A stretch of 64,000 nucleotides of DNA from Pseudoips prasinana (GCA_951640165.1 OX621246.1:34490501-34554500), one strand, 5' to 3'. Positions 10,333 to 21,269 are shown, counted from the stretch's first letter. Numbers and translations: made by a program. Notes: a model not told the origin generated them from the letters alone.

Positions 10333-10457
10333 GTACACACGGCTATACATCAAGCTAGACATCCAGTTTAAGCTGATCTCACATTGTATAGGATTTCCAT
10401 ACAATGAGAGGTCAGCTTATATTGGACATACATAGCTAGATATGTAGCCGTGTGTAC
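10333..10457. repeat. Long imperfect hairpin, foldback MITE-like
   Basis: Arms of about 58 bp begin GTACACACGGCTATACATC and end ATATGTAGCCGTGTGTAC. Inner blocks AAGCTGATCTCACATTGTAT and ATACAATGAGAGGTCAGCTT also pair. The loop is a few bases near 10394. A MITE is the simplest reading, and a small-RNA precursor is possible. Confidence 0.7.
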
Positions 10458-10681
10458 GTACAGTACACGGCAGGTTGACATGGAAATTTTCTAGAGATGT
10501 GGCATCTCGTACTAGGTAGATAGTTTATATCGATATTTTATTTCAAAGCAACAAACTTACTATATTTTACATACTCATCTGCATCCCCTAATCTATCTAT
10601 CTATATATCATCCCTGGATGTCATAACCAGTGTATGTAATTAACGTGAACTCATCCTAATTGTGACATCAGCACAATAGTG

Positions 10682-10929
10682 TAATAATAATATCACACAC
10701 GGCCATCTGATCCCAAACCAAGCAGAGCTTGTACTATGGAAACCAGATAACTGATATATTACATATTATATTACTTTTCTTTTGTAAATATATACACACA
10801 TACTTATATAGATAATTACACACAGACTCAGGACAAACAGACATGTTCATGCACACAAATATTTGTCCCGGGTGGGAATCGAACCCACGTGAAAGGCAGC
10901 GTATCTACCAACCACGCCACCAGGCCCGT
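10682..10929 (-). mobile_element. SINE-1 copy
   Basis: Read on the minus strand it runs from a tRNA-like head (GGCCTGGTGGCGTGGTTGG; B box degraded to GTGGGTTCGATTCCCAC) through TTTGTGTGCATGAACATGTC to the shared tail and an ATT-type end. It is not a tRNA gene: the head is not a foldable cloverleaf and is fused to the SINE body. Confidence 0.8.
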
Positions 10930-11789
10930 GTAACTTAACTCAGATATAACGGACAACAACAGCTTAACTCTAGTTACAAGTGGGTTATCTTATGGCACAA
11001 GACAACCTATCTTAATTTTGTTTTTATAGCAATGCCAATAAATACCTCCGTAAGGGAGTTAATAAGGGAACTTGTAAATTTGATCACTGGTTCAATTGCC
11101 GCCAGATGATGTCCCAATGTTAAGTTTAACATAATAATAACTTGGCTGAAATTTTCCAGGAACTACGTGACTACGTCTTATTACGCTGATTATTCTATTG
11201 GAGGATCCAAATTGGCAAAATGCCAGACGCGTGCCGAGAGAATAGGCCTGTAACGATATTAGGCTTCAAGCCTTGCCAGTTTTTACTAAAACTTGCCACA
11301 ATTGTTCATCTCTGTCTTAATTATAAAAAGTGTAACATAAACAGTAGACCTAACTTAAGGAGCTTAATTGGCTAAATTCACACAAAAATACGATTTACCA
11401 CTCATAAAAGAATTTCAGTCAGCAAATGCATTTTGTATGAGGAGCCAGAAAATATTTGCATAATTAACATAGATTTTTAATTGGGTTTAGTTGCATGGGT
11501 TGATTGCGTTTCATAAGTTTCGATTATATTTTTTTTGGTTAATAAGGTATTTGTAGATTGTCTAGCCTGGAAGAAATCGCAGCAGCGATACCCCGCCCGT
11601 TGTATTTAAACCACTATTTGCAATTCATGGGTACTTAATTTTGTTTTTCTTTATTTGTGACATCATAAATACTAGCAAAAGGAAAACGAATGTTTAGTTG
11701 AGAGTCAATAAAGGCTTCTATTACAGATAGTAAATAAATAAAAGTCTCCTAGGATGTCTTTAAACGTAAGCGAAACATGCTTATTCGTA
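10930..11789. other. No gene seen; small LINE-L fragment
   Basis: Only the piece at 11560-11625 (GATTGTCTAGCCTGGAAG) is recognisable, as a relative of the LINE-L end at 16605-16735. The rest is AT-rich with no supported coding sequence. Confidence 0.45.
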
Positions 11790-12230
11790 TCATCACCATC
11801 TCTGTCAACCAAATTCACTTCTGGACAAAGGTCTATCCAAAACATGTCCATCATTTGGAGGGATATGCCATAATTGTGACGCTTGGCAGATCGATAGGCG
11901 ATCGTAGTATAATGGTATTATGACCCGCTGCACAGAGCGACGCTGCTGCCCGTTCTCTGGTATATATTTCGTAGAGAGAGAGAGAGAGAGAGTAGAGAGA
12001 TGGGGTAGTGATATTCTTTGCCATCCTCATGTCAACCAAATCCACTGCTAGACAAAAGCCTCTCCAAAAGATGTCCATCATTTCCAGGTATATCCCATAA
12101 TTGCCACGCTTGACGGACGGGTAGCGCACTATGATGGTTGTAATACACAGAGCGACGCTGCTGATAGATATTCTCTCGGGATACTTCTATGCCCCTCATG
12201 GGATGAGATGGGGTAGCGATATTCTTGGCA
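11790..12230 (+). repeat. Two tandem Rep-G copies
   Basis: Both copies share ATGTCCATCATTT, GATATGCCATAATTGTGACG-like and CACAGAGCGACGCTGCTG text with 20107-20330 and 39045-39225. A GA microsatellite lies at 11971-11993 between them. The second copy ends ATGGGATGAGATGGGGTAGC. Confidence 0.65.
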
Positions 12231-12709
12231 ATTAATTTTTTTTATCGATATCGCACGCCATAGGTATACCATGTATATAAGTACGTATCTATGTTTCTTA
12301 TTTTAGATACCAGCGCCTAAAATTAAAACAATAGTACATTGGCATTATCCAGTCTAGACTCAAGTTCCAGTCGCCTCGGCATTAAAATCCAATCACAGCG
12401 CTAATGCACTCAATTATCATGCAAATAACACAGCATGCGCTTAAAGGTCGACAATAATATTACAATAATTGTACACTGTGAACTTTATTCCCTTAAAATA
12501 AAGTATATTTCTGTTCGACATCGGGTTAAGAAGATAATTATTAAGTGTCGGGTATACACGAACGTTTAATTTAAAAAAATGTTAAACTGTTTATGGGGCG
12601 GTTATCTCGTAAAATGATAATTCATGATCACGATTATCGTGAGATTGGTATAGTAGAGTGGTTATGTGGTAAGGTTAAAGCTCCGGTGATAGTAGCCTTC
12701 CCTATAATA
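12231..12709. other. No gene seen
   Basis: This is AT-rich intergenic-type sequence. I could not match it to other parts of the window. Confidence 0.45.
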
Positions 12710-13075
12710 ATGTCCTCCTAGCCGAATTTCGGCCACGGCTGCCAATCTTAATGAAGACTAGCCAACTGCGCGGGTCATATTATAATGCACAAGTGTGTGC
12801 GCAAACACAGGGGCATTTTCTATTCCATCACTCACATGACCCGATAGGACGACTAGCAACACGAACGGAAAGAGTTCAGGTACAGGACCGACGGCTTTAC
12901 GTGCTCTCCGAGGCTCGGTGGTGTAATACCGCCCACTCCCAGACTTCGGTCTGATACTAAGATTTTTTTCTTTTTACAGAATATTCCCAAAATAACTTTT
13001 GTCCCGACCCGGGATTTGAACCCAGGACCTCGTTATCTGCGGTTGAACACGCGACCGCTAGCCTATTGAGGCAGT
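12710..13075 (-). mobile_element. SINE-4 copy
   Basis: The minus strand carries GGTCCTGGGTTCAAATCCCG, a polymerase III B box of tRNA type, then AGTCTGGGAGT, GTAAAGCCGTCGGTCCTGTA and CCTGTGTTTGCGCACACAC. Other copies are at 51640-51940, 53740-54310 and 62795-63120. Confidence 0.75.
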
Positions 13076-13420
13076 TTAAATGGGGGGATACGACGTAATC
13101 GTAACGCTTGAAAAAAGTTTCTTAAAGTGTCTTCCTTATTTTGTTAGTTAGGTTATTTCTTCTGTAATTGATACCTAATTCTTTTTTTTATTATATTCCA
13201 ATTGATGGGCAAAACTTTTCTTATCAGAAAATGTCCTAAGCCCAGTCTGTTCCTTTTTGTTTAGTTCCTCTAGTGATGCGAGCGTCCCTGGGCGGCGGTG
13301 ATCACTTACCATCATGTGAACCGCTTGTTCCTATGCCTTGATATTCTAAAAGAAGAAACTCAATTGCACCTGGTATTTAAACCCAGGACCTCATTATCTG
13401 TAATGAAGCATGCTACCGTT
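13076..13420. repeat. Intergenic, with a Rep-E fragment and a tRNA-like relic
   Basis: The stretch 13255-13360 holds GCGGCGGTGATCACTTACCA, a minus-strand piece of Rep-E. CCTGGTATTTAAACCCAGGA at 13370-13390 is a decayed SINE B-box region. No coding sequence was seen. Confidence 0.55.
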
Positions 13421-13535
13421 ATATGGCCATATGATCCCAAACTTAGCAGAGCTTGTACTATGGAAACCATATAACTGATTTACCACATATACCAGTCATC
13501 TTTTGTAAATACATACTTATATAAATTAATGTTCG
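13421..13535 (-). repeat. SINE-1 tail fragment
   Basis: It holds CATATGATCCCAAACTTAGC and AGAGCTTGTACTATGGAAAC, the SINE-1 3' tail, with no head. It lies just before a second, fuller copy. Confidence 0.65.
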
Positions 13536-13703
13536 TTATGTAAAAACGTGTGTACTATATAATATTCTTGGACATTATTCACATACGGCCTTATGATCTC
13601 AAACTAAGCAGAGCTTGTACTATGGAAACCAGATAACTGATATACTACATATACTACATATCACTTCCCTTTTTTGTAAATAAATACGTATAAGTATATA
13701 ATA

Positions 13704-13731
13704 GGTCTTTACCTATGAAATTGCCGTTTTG
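13704..13731 (+). repeat. Left terminal inverted repeat of the mariner
   Basis: It reads GGTCTTTACCTATGAAATTG then CCGTTTTG. It matches the right end at 27 of 28 positions. Confidence 0.95.
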
Positions 13732-13778
13732 TATGAAAAAATTTAAACGAATTTTTTTCATGAATTTTTTTATTTGTA

Positions 13779-14798
13779 TTAATCGAAGTAATCACCCATG
13801 CAATCAATGCATCTTTGCCATCGCAGTGGCAGTTTATTGATGCCCTTCTTAAAGAAATCAGCTGGACGGGAGGCAACAAATTCTTCAAAGGCATTTTGTA
13901 CTGCCTCTCGGGTATTGAATTTTTTTCCCGCCAAGAAGTTATCCAAATTCTGGAAAAAGTAGTAGTCTGTAGGCGCAAGGTCTGGTGAGTAGGGCGGATG
14001 ACGGAGAGCTTCCAACCCCAGTTCTTGCAACTTGGAGACCGTCTGCTGTGCAGTATGAGGTCGCGCGTTGTCGTGCAGGAGCAGCGGAGACGAGCGATTG
14101 ACCAATGCTGGTTGGAGATGCGCCAGCTTCTCCATCATTGTGCTCAGTTCTTCACAGTACACATCTGCAGTAATGCTCACCCCGTTTGGTAAGAAGCTGT
14201 GATGAATCACACCGGCGCTAGACCACCAAACAGTGACCATCACTTTTCTAGGGGTAAGTTTTCGTTTAGGGCATTGTTTAGGTGCTGAACCAGGATCCAA
14301 CCAACTTGCTGAGCGCTTGCGGTTATCAAACAGAATCCATTTTTCATCGCAGGTAACAATGCGGTTCAAAATTCCTTCATTTGTGTGTCTGTTGAGCAGT
14401 GCAAGGCACGTCTCGACGCGTACTTCGCGCTGGCGATCATTGAGTTCGTGGGGCACCCATTTGTCAAGCTTTTTTACCTTGCCAATTTGACGCAAATGGA
14501 CCAATATTGTTTTGACGCTAACGTCGAAAGCTGCTGCTAATTCAGCCGTAGATTGTGTATCATCAGCTTCCACAACCGCCTTTAATTCGTCATTGTCGAC
14601 CAAAGTCTTCGGACGACCGCGAGGTTCATTTTTCAGGTCGAAATTTCCAGAACGGAAGCGAGCAAACCAATAACAGGTGGTGCGTTGGTTTGTAGTGTTA
14701 GCTCCGTAAACGTCGTTGATGTTGCGTGCCGCTTGTGCCGCGTTGCTGCCATGACGGTACTCATATTCCATAATTACTCGAATTTTTAACGTATCCAT
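13779..14798 (-). CDS. Mariner transposase, intact
   Basis: The enzyme cuts and pastes the element by binding its inverted ends. The frame is open from 14837 (352 codons). The second Met, at 14798, was chosen because family members begin close to this MDTLKIRV-type helix; the upstream 13 residues look like leader. In the 352-residue numbering, an N-terminal helix-turn-helix pair spans about 25-120, the linker motif WVPHEL sits at 127-132, and the catalytic triad is Asp164 (TCDEKW), Asp256 (LHDNARPH) and Asp291 (YSPDLAPTD). The spacing between the last two is 34, the D,D34D signature of mariner. No stop or frameshift was seen. A poly(A) signal-like AATAAA was not identified. Confidence 0.93.
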   Translation of the reverse strand: MDTLKIRVIMEYEYRHGSNAAQAARNINDVYGANTTNQRTTCYWFARFRSGNFDLKNEPRGRPKTLVDNDELKAVVEADDTQSTAELAAAFDVSVKTILVHLRQIGKVKKLDKWVPHELNDRQREVRVETCLALLNRHTNEGILNRIVTCDEKWILFDNRKRSASWLDPGSAPKQCPKRKLTPRKVMVTVWWSSAGVIHHSFLPNGVSITADVYCEELSTMMEKLAHLQPALVNRSSPLLLHDNARPHTAQQTVSKLQELGLEALRHPPYSPDLAPTDYYFFQNLDNFLAGKKFNTREAVQNAFEEFVASRPADFFKKGINKLPLRWQRCIDCMGDYFD

Positions 14799-14957
14799 GA
14801 TGACGAAAAAGATTGAAATGCGATGAAAATGTAACACTAATCAATAAAGAAATGACTACTTTTGGAAAAAAGAATCCATGTTTTTAAAATAAAATTAATT
14901 TGAAATTAGAATTCTTAGCCAAACAAAAATTATTTTGATTTGAAATGGCCAGTACTG

Positions 14958-14985
14958 CAGAACGGCAATTTCATAGGTAAAGACC
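14958..14985 (-). repeat. Right terminal inverted repeat of the mariner
   Basis: Its reverse complement reads GGTCTTTACCTATGAAATTG then CCGTTCTG, one base different from the left end. Confidence 0.95.
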
Positions 14986-15132
14986 TAATATAATTACATC
15001 CAGACTCAGGACAAACAGACATGTTCATGCACACAAATATCTGTCCCATGTGGGAATCAAACCCACGACCAGCGGCGTAAAAGGCAAGTATCTACCAAGT
15101 ACGCCAACCGGCCTGTTAGTCGCATGAAGCAG

Positions 15133-15408
15133 TAATATAATAATAATAATATAATAATAATAATATCTAGGGACAATGTTACACAGATCATCCTAGCCCC
15201 AAACTAAGCAAAGCTTGTACTATGGGTACCAGGCGACGATATACATACTTATATAGATAGATAAATACTTATATACATAGAAAACATCCATGACTCAAAA
15301 ACAAATATTCGTGCTCATCACACAAATATTTACACTTACCGGGATTCGAACCCAGGACCACCAGCTTCGTAGGCAGGAGCACTACCAACTAGGCTATGGT
15401 GACCGTCA
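15133..15408 (-). mobile_element. SINE-2 copy
   Basis: The minus strand has an A-box-like CATAGCCTAGTTGGTAGTG, a B box GGTTCGAATCCCGG, the body CACGAATATTTG, and the shared tail with a TAATAATAA end on the plus strand. Confidence 0.85.
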
Positions 15409-15675
15409 GTAACAAATTATGTAAAATGTTAATAAGGGCTTCATTTCGATCATACTTACTGGAGCACAAAGTGTACTTAATATCCCCGACGCGGTAATTC
15501 CAACATCTCGCCCGGAATCTGTAATGGCACCTTAGTACTTTGGAAAGTGTGAGAATTAACGATAATTGTCGACCTTCACGCTTTAACTACATAACTGTAA
15601 CTTTATAACATTTTAATAAGTTTATTTTGTAGACACGTTGTAAAATTTTAGTGTCAGTTTTGGGTTTAAGTGTTA

Positions 15676-15850
15676 GAAATGCACGAGTGGGGACTACGAA
15701 TCGAAAGTCGCAGTGTAGGAAAGCCCCCGATAATGTGGAGCGATGATCTTGAGAGAGTAGAAAACCGCAGGATGCAGGTCAGCCATTGGGGAGATCTTTG
15801 GGGGAAGACTGTGACCAGAAATGAGCGTATATCGGCTGATATGATGATGA
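15676..15850 (+). pseudogene. RTE-clade LINE C-terminal fragment
   Basis: Translation gives SRSVGKPPIMWSDDLERV, matching GRRSVGRPPTRWTDDLVRV of the RTE copy at 35774-36829. It ends with the same CGGCTGATATGATGATGA tail. About the last 55 codons remain, with changes near the end. Confidence 0.75.
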
Positions 15851-15892
15851 CTCAATTGCAAACTTTTGGAAGTATCTCAGGATCTACTTACA

Positions 15893-16358
15893 ATATAATT
15901 ATAATAATATCTAGCGACAATGTCACACAGATCATCCTAGCCCCAAACTAAGCAAAGCTTGTACTATGGGTACCAGGCGACGATATACATACTTATATAA
16001 TAGATAGATAAATACTTAAAAATGTGAGCCGTCACGGGACGCCTTGCAGATGTGAAACATCGACATTATTTTGTAAAAGTAATATGCAGAAAAGAACATA
16101 TTGTGATAGGAACTAAATATATCATAATGATAAAATAAAAAGTCGATTGCGCATGCGTCACGGCATGCGTCGCCACGTCAGAAATCTGTTTTACGTGCGG
16201 CTATAGATGTTTCACATCAATAAATACATAGAAAACATCCATGACTCAGAAACAAATATTCGTGCTCATCACACAAATATTTGCACTTACCGAGATTCGA
16301 ACCCAGGACCACCAGCTTCGTAGGTAGGAGCACTACCAACTAGGCTACGGTGACCGTC
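15893..16358 (-). mobile_element. SINE-2 copy split by a short element
   Basis: Both halves match intact SINE-2 copies. The break falls inside the AAATACTTAAATACATAG part and holds the insertion at 16018-16219. Confidence 0.85.
16018..16219 (-). mobile_element. Short non-autonomous element, ancestral form of the arrayed copy at 30516-31130
   Basis: Read on the minus strand it starts GATGTGAAACATCTATAGCC and ends GTGACGGCTCACATT, with an internal mirrored GATGTTTCACATCT. The class is unclear. Near the middle it reads TGTTCTTTTCTGCATATTAC with no array, whereas the 30.5-kb copy carries about 460 bp at that very point. Confidence 0.75.
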
Positions 16359-16604
16359 GAATATAATAATATACAATATTTATAAGGATATTTAATGCCC
16401 TCCTAAATTGATGGCGTTACTTGCTCTCCTAGGGGTTTCATAACGCCAACTTCCTGACTCCAGGGTGTTAGATACTGAGAGATACCTTTTACTTAAATGT
16501 TCCAATAAAACTTTTTATTGGCACGACACGCTACCATAAATGTCACATAAAAGATGCATATTAAATCCGCTGACTACCATCTATTTAACGGTTCAAACTA
16601 AGAT

Positions 16605-16735
16605 AAGATAACTCTTTATTGTACACCAAAATATCACTAAAATCAAGATTACAAAATACATCCAAATATCCAAATTGTACAATTGGCGGCCCTCGCACTA
16701 AATATACTCTCTTCCAGACAATCTAGGCAGGTGTT
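16605..16735 (-). repeat. LINE-L 3' end
   Basis: The minus strand reads CTAGATTGTCTGGAAGAGAG, GGGCCGCCAATTGTAC and ends TACAATAAAGAGTTATCTT, with a polyadenylation-like signal. Relatives are at 32735-32860 and 11560-11625. Confidence 0.6.
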
Positions 16736-16839
16736 GGAGTATGGACTAATAGAGCTCATCTTTGTTTATTTATTGTAAACTTATGCATATTTTGGACCGT
16801 TAGGTCTCCGGCCTAAAGAGAATATCAGGGCACATACTA

Positions 16840-17060
16840 TCCCGTGGATGTCGTAAAAGACGACTAAGGGGTACAACAAGGGCCTCCTGTGTACTAATTA
16901 CCATATCACTGCGGTCGCCAACTCGCATGCCAAGCGCGGTGACAACGGCAAACTCTCCTTCAAATGGCAACGGTATTGAAGCCTTCGGGGGAGGCCTATG
17001 CTGATAATGTATGCAAATTTACAAATATCTTTAAATCTCTTAACTGGCAGGTATACTCCA
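16840..17060 (+). repeat. Rep-M copy
   Basis: It contains GTCGTAAAAGACGACTAAGG and GCATGCCAAGCGCGGTGAC, also seen at 48195-48330 and in part at 36995-37050. The class is unknown. Confidence 0.5.
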
Positions 17061-18289
17061 TAACCTAGCCTTGCGTCTTTTAAAGACACCCTTATAAATC
17101 CACCTCAATTCTGTCTCTCACGAAAACCGAGAGCAGAACTTACTCATTATATTCGTCATCATCGTACACAGACATGATTATTAAAATAAATAAATATTAT
17201 ATTTATATAAAAAACATAAATTCTGTCGAAATTGTGTGAGTAATTTGCGTTAAAATAATTACGCTTTGATCGGGGACTGTGGACTAAGAGAATTTAATAT
17301 GCAGCCTCCACTTCAAAGAGAAACTCCCCAACTCAAATTAACTGCAGGATAGAGTATAAGGTATGAGCGGCAGCGACTACCTATAGGATGGAATTAATTT
17401 AATAAAGCCCACACCGGTTTGTATATACGCGATCGCAGCTAATGATGTATCTGATAATTTTATTTTAAAAAGGATTCCTACCGAGTTTTCTGGCAGTGTT
17501 TCTCAATAGCTGCCACGTCATGCACTACACGGTAGGGTAAAAAAATGACAATTCCACATAAATGTATAATTTTTACGGAATAAATGATTTCTGATTTTGA
17601 CTTTGTGATGCTGTTAGTGCTAGTTGTAGTCACCAGACCACAATTTTTAAGCTTTATCATTTATCTGTTTGGAGACTTGAACCAGCCTTACCCGTTTTCT
17701 TCAGCAAACCTGGGTTTTGCGAACACTTTAAAAATATAATTATTTGTAACTAAAGGGCTCCATGGTGTATTTTCAGAGGGCCGTGAGGGTATATTTTACT
17801 GACATATACCCATACAAGATCCTAAAGGTTTTATAGTAATAAACTCCCACTCTGTGGTGATGAGGGGTGCGAAGGATGAAAGAAGCCGTGGGCATTAAGT
17901 CAAACAGTTCTTCTGAACACACCAGTTTATTCTGGAGTATTTATTGTATTGATATCATGTCACATCACTCAGCACATATCCAAAACACATTCAATCATTT
18001 TGAACATTTGTTGGGTATTTTAGTTGCGGCTTAATTTAGAAGACACTATTTTAGTTTAGGAATTCAATCTTTGCAAACGTACTGGAAAGAAAGAAAGAAA
18101 AAAGTTTGTTTAGACACAAAAAATGAAGATAATTAAAAGTACTCAAATAAAAAATTCACATATATACTAACTACGAGTACTATAAAAAGTAGTAAAGAAT
18201 AACAGCGAATACGATTGCAGGTTAGTACATGAAAGTCTCAATATGATATCTATAAAAAAAACAAAACATATTAAGAATGTGTTTAAAAG
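17061..18289. other. No gene seen
   Basis: This 1.2-kb AT-rich stretch holds no frame, inverted ends or family match that I can support. Confidence 0.45.
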
Positions 18290-18440
18290 GTTGCAACTAC
18301 GGGACACATATTTGTGTGCCCCATCAATAGTTGTTCTGAATCTGGATGTAATTTGTGTCCGTCAATAATGTTTGTAAAGTACCCCGCGACACATTTTTAG
18401 TTGTTTTTTCACTTCACGAATTTCTCTAGTGCGAGCGTTG
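18290..18440 (+). repeat. SINE-3 body fragment
   Basis: ATTTGTGTGCCCCATCAATA, GTCTGGATGTAATTTG-like text and TAAAGTACCCCGCGACACA match the SINE-3 copies at 29459-29810 and 31131-31316. The head is missing. Confidence 0.6.
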
Positions 18441-19855
18441 TCTTTTAAAAAACTATTAAAAAAATTATAATATTCTTTTTTATTTGTACCCTACCAACAG
18501 TTATTTAGAATTGAAGACAAGTCAAGAGTACTTGGACTTAATTTAAAATTTCCGCGTGTGATACTATCGCCGAGCCCGTTATCGTCTTATAACTTGCGCC
18601 TGCACACAAACAGAGCAAATATCATTTCATTCATATCTGTATTTCCGATTCCATGGAATAACGAAATTAGATTTTTTGCTGCATGAAAATAACTCTTAAT
18701 GCTTTTGATTTAAAATTTTAATATGCTTTTTATATCATAAATATGAATAATTTTCAAAAGAAATAAGTATCATTTTAGTTGAAATCTCAGAATTCAAAAG
18801 GCAACTATCTCGCTTCTGCATTAAGGTATATTATAGGATACACCTTGTTTATACAATGTGGAGCAGGACGATTGACATTCCTCTAAACCACGTAAAGAAT
18901 GGCATGCTCTTAACCCGTATACAAAAAATATATCAAGGTGTAACATAATTAGTGGAAGAAACTTAAGGACCGCTATCAACCTATGAATCTAAACAAATAA
19001 ACATTTGTTTGCTTATCTAATGACGACAACCAGGACCGACCGGTTTAACGTGCCCTTCGAAGCACGGAGACGCTTAAAAGGCCATAATATTTCTATTCAC
19101 TCCATAATATATCAAGCAAAGCTCGGCATCAGAGTTATCGGTGCGCGATAATCCACAGTGTTTCTGCCCTCGGGCTCCCTCGCATTTTTGTGGGGAGGGA
19201 GCGATGACCAGACGGCGCATACCATCAGGGGTTAGGGGTGATGTGGTATTCAATAAATAGCGATGTTTGTGTCAATAATACATATAGGTTTATTTTATTA
19301 TTTAAGTATCGAAAACTCGAATTTATCATTAAAATGTAAATAGAAATGATGTTCCATTAGTATGTATGTTTTACAAACATGTATTTATATTGATAATTAC
19401 TATAATATAGGGGTTCGCTTGCCTGATTATGTATTTGTAATTTGTTAAATAACAGCATAAAAAAGTTCCCGCTGGAATTTTCCTACTCGCTATTTATTAC
19501 TTTAATACATTTATTATGTATAATTGTAGAAATCATTAATGTGTATTATACATGTCTTATTTATGCGTAAAGTTAACAGTCCTGTGTCCCTAATACCCGT
19601 TCCAAAATGAACTCCATCCAATCCGTATGTCGCAGTAAATTTACCGAAGCAGATGGAAATAAAGCTTAAAAATTCCCTTATCTTTAGGAAATCAAACGGT
19701 AACAGGATTATGCGCACTCTGCTAGGAAATCGAGTCACGCCGCGCTTCGTTAGCTGGTGTGTACACAGGACACATTTATTTTATCGAATAAGTATCCTAA
19801 AAAATAAGTTTCAAGCTTTTAGGTCCAAATAAGACGATACTGCCATACAACTTGT
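18441..19855. other. No gene seen; 5S-SINE fragment at 19021-19075
   Basis: The fragment reads ACGTGCCCTTCGAAGCACGG on the plus strand, the minus form of the 5S-SINE middle. The remainder is AT-rich, with no supported coding sequence or structured repeat. Confidence 0.45.
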
Positions 19856-20106
19856 GACGGTCTCCATAGCCTAGTTGGTAGTGCTCCTGCCTACGAAGCT
19901 GGTGGTCCTGGGTTCGAATCCCGGTAAGTGCAAATATTTGTGTGATGAGCACGAATATTGGTTTCTGAGTCATGGATGTTTTCTATGTATTTAAGTATTT
20001 ATCTATCTATATAAGTATGTATATCGTCGCCTGGTACCCATAGTACAAGCTTTGCTTAGTTTGGGGCTAGGATGATCTGTGTGACATTGTCCCTAGATAT
20101 TATTAT
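19856..20106 (+). mobile_element. SINE-2 copy
   Basis: It is complete from ATAGCCTAGTTGGTAGTGCT through GGTTCGAATCCCGG to CATTGTCCCTAGATATTATT. It abuts Rep-G directly. Confidence 0.88.
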
Positions 20107-20330
20107 CATCATTACAGCTAAATGAGTCCACTGCTGGACAAGCCTCCCTCAAGAATCGTCTTGGGGGGATATGCCATAATCGCCACGCTTGGCAGGCGGG
20201 TTGGCGATCGCAGTAAGATGGTCATAGTACTCAGAAGGAAGCTGCTGCCCGTCCTCTGGTAGTTATTCCCTCGGGTCGACTTCTACGCCCCCCACGGGAT
20301 GAGATGGGGTGATGATATTCTGATTCTGGG
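20107..20330 (+). repeat. Rep-G copy, reference
   Basis: It reads GTCCACTGCTGGACAAGCC, GGATATGCCATAATCGCCAC, AGGAAGCTGCTGCCCGTCCT and CACGGGATGAGATGGGGTGA. The start resembles the minus strand of an RTE 3' end (CATCAT, then CACTGCTGGAC), so Rep-G may be an RTE-mobilised repeat. That is an inference. Confidence 0.65.
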
Positions 20331-20436
20331 ATATTATTATATATTATTATTATTATTATCTGGTTTTCATAGTACAAGGTCTGCTTAGTTTGGTATCAGA
20401 TGGTCGTGTGTGAATAATGTCCAACGATATTATTGT
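20331..20436 (+). repeat. SINE-1 tail fragment
   Basis: An ATT repeat is followed by CATAGTACAAGGTCTGCTTA and ATCAGATGGTCGTGTGTG. There is no head. Confidence 0.65.
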
Positions 20437-20477
20437 CTATTCTGGAGTTAAGTAAAATTAATTGGATTTATAAGAGT

Positions 20478-20740
20478 CACTCATAGCCAGATGATCTGAC
20501 CGGTCCATAGGTGAATGGCAAGGTTAAGCTTCTAGGTTCGCGGACAGTCCATAGATGGGTTTAATTTCCGAGCTAGTCCGTGCTTCGAATGGCAAGTTAA
20601 GCTGTCGGTCCCGGTTGTAGCCATTAGGTAACCGTCGTTAAGCCATCAGAAGCTTACTGTGCGGCCTTAACGACTCTGTCACACACAAGGGTAACCATTG
20701 TCCATACGATAAGTAAGTAATCAACGGGTTTTATTTAATA
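20478..20740 (+). mobile_element. 5S rRNA-derived SINE copy, diverged
   Basis: It starts ACTCATAGCCAGATG and contains AAGGTTAAGCTTCTAGG, GTCCATAGATGGG, then the non-5S body (GCTGTCGGTCCCGGTTGTAG, GTTAAGCCAT) and ends ACGATAAGTAAGTAA. Part of the 5S-like block is deleted in this copy. Confidence 0.75.
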
Positions 20741-20751
20741 GTAAGATAATT

Positions 20752-20998
20752 GCAGTATACCTGGCCTGTGTGAATGGGACAACCGGAAAGGGAAGACCAC
20801 GTCGAACATTCTCGGACCAAATTGGAGATGTTCTCAAGAAAGGGCAGGTCAGATGTACCCTAAACCGGCGAGCATGTATGAAGAATATAATGACAGTAAT
20901 CGAGGCAAAAGAAGTATGCAAAGATCGTGACAAATGGAAATCCGTTGTCTCTGCCTACCCCTCTGGGAAACAGGCGAGAGTCTATGTATGTATGTAAG
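20752..20998 (+). pseudogene. Non-LTR retrotransposon C-terminal tail, TATG-repeat end
   Basis: Translation gives [20 protein letters not shown] and [18 protein letters not shown], the final segment of a LINE ORF2, followed by TATGTATGTA. Related tails are at 26080-26265, 47570-47685, 50145-50215 (minus) and 61215-61475. The clade is uncertain, and the (TATG)n end is RTE- or CR1-like. Confidence 0.7.
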
Positions 20999-21269
20999 AT
21001 AATTGCAAATAATAGTAAATCGCAATCAATGAATCGATGGCTATGTAGTTAACAATAGTTTATTTTATTAATTACATTTAAAGTACGCGTATATACGAGT
21101 ATGTACGGTCAGCAACAAAAGTTAATAAATCATTTGTGTCAGACATTTTTTTAAATTGGGGTATAAATGTAAGTGCGTTAAGAAGATAGCCAATGGATTG
21201 TATACATTCGAGTCGAGGCGGGATACCACGAGGATCGTGGGATCAATTCCTACCTGCATTATTTATATA

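Larger units (their letters stand above)
13704..14985 (-). mobile_element. Complete mariner transposon, 1,282 bp
   Basis: Inverted ends of 28 bp (13704-13731 and 14958-14985) differ at one position. A TA target duplication flanks them at 13702-13703 and 14986-14987. One uninterrupted transposase frame fills the centre. Length, ends and protein all fit Tc1/mariner, and the end sequence starting GGTCTTTACCTATGAAATTG suggests the cecropia subfamily, which is an inference. No lesion is visible, so it may be young and possibly active. Confidence 0.95.
13561..15115 (-). mobile_element. SINE-1 copy split by the mariner
   Basis: The tail half lies at 13561-13701 and the tRNA-like head half at 14988-15115 (TGTGGGAATCAAACCCACGA, GCCAACCGGCC). 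Removing 13704-14985 plus one TA restores the order seen in intact SINE-1 copies, so the mariner jumped into an existing SINE. Confidence 0.85.

Noticed and set aside
19870..19930. tRNA gene candidates with good A and B boxes (also 21285, 28503, 51113, 56303 and reversed copies)
   Set aside because: The heads are followed by a constant 200-bp SINE body and tail and occur many times. The acceptor stem does not close.
20500..20600. 5S rRNA gene
   Set aside because: The similarity covers only part of 5S rRNA, with indels, and is fused to an unrelated body. It is a SINE head, not a functional 5S gene.
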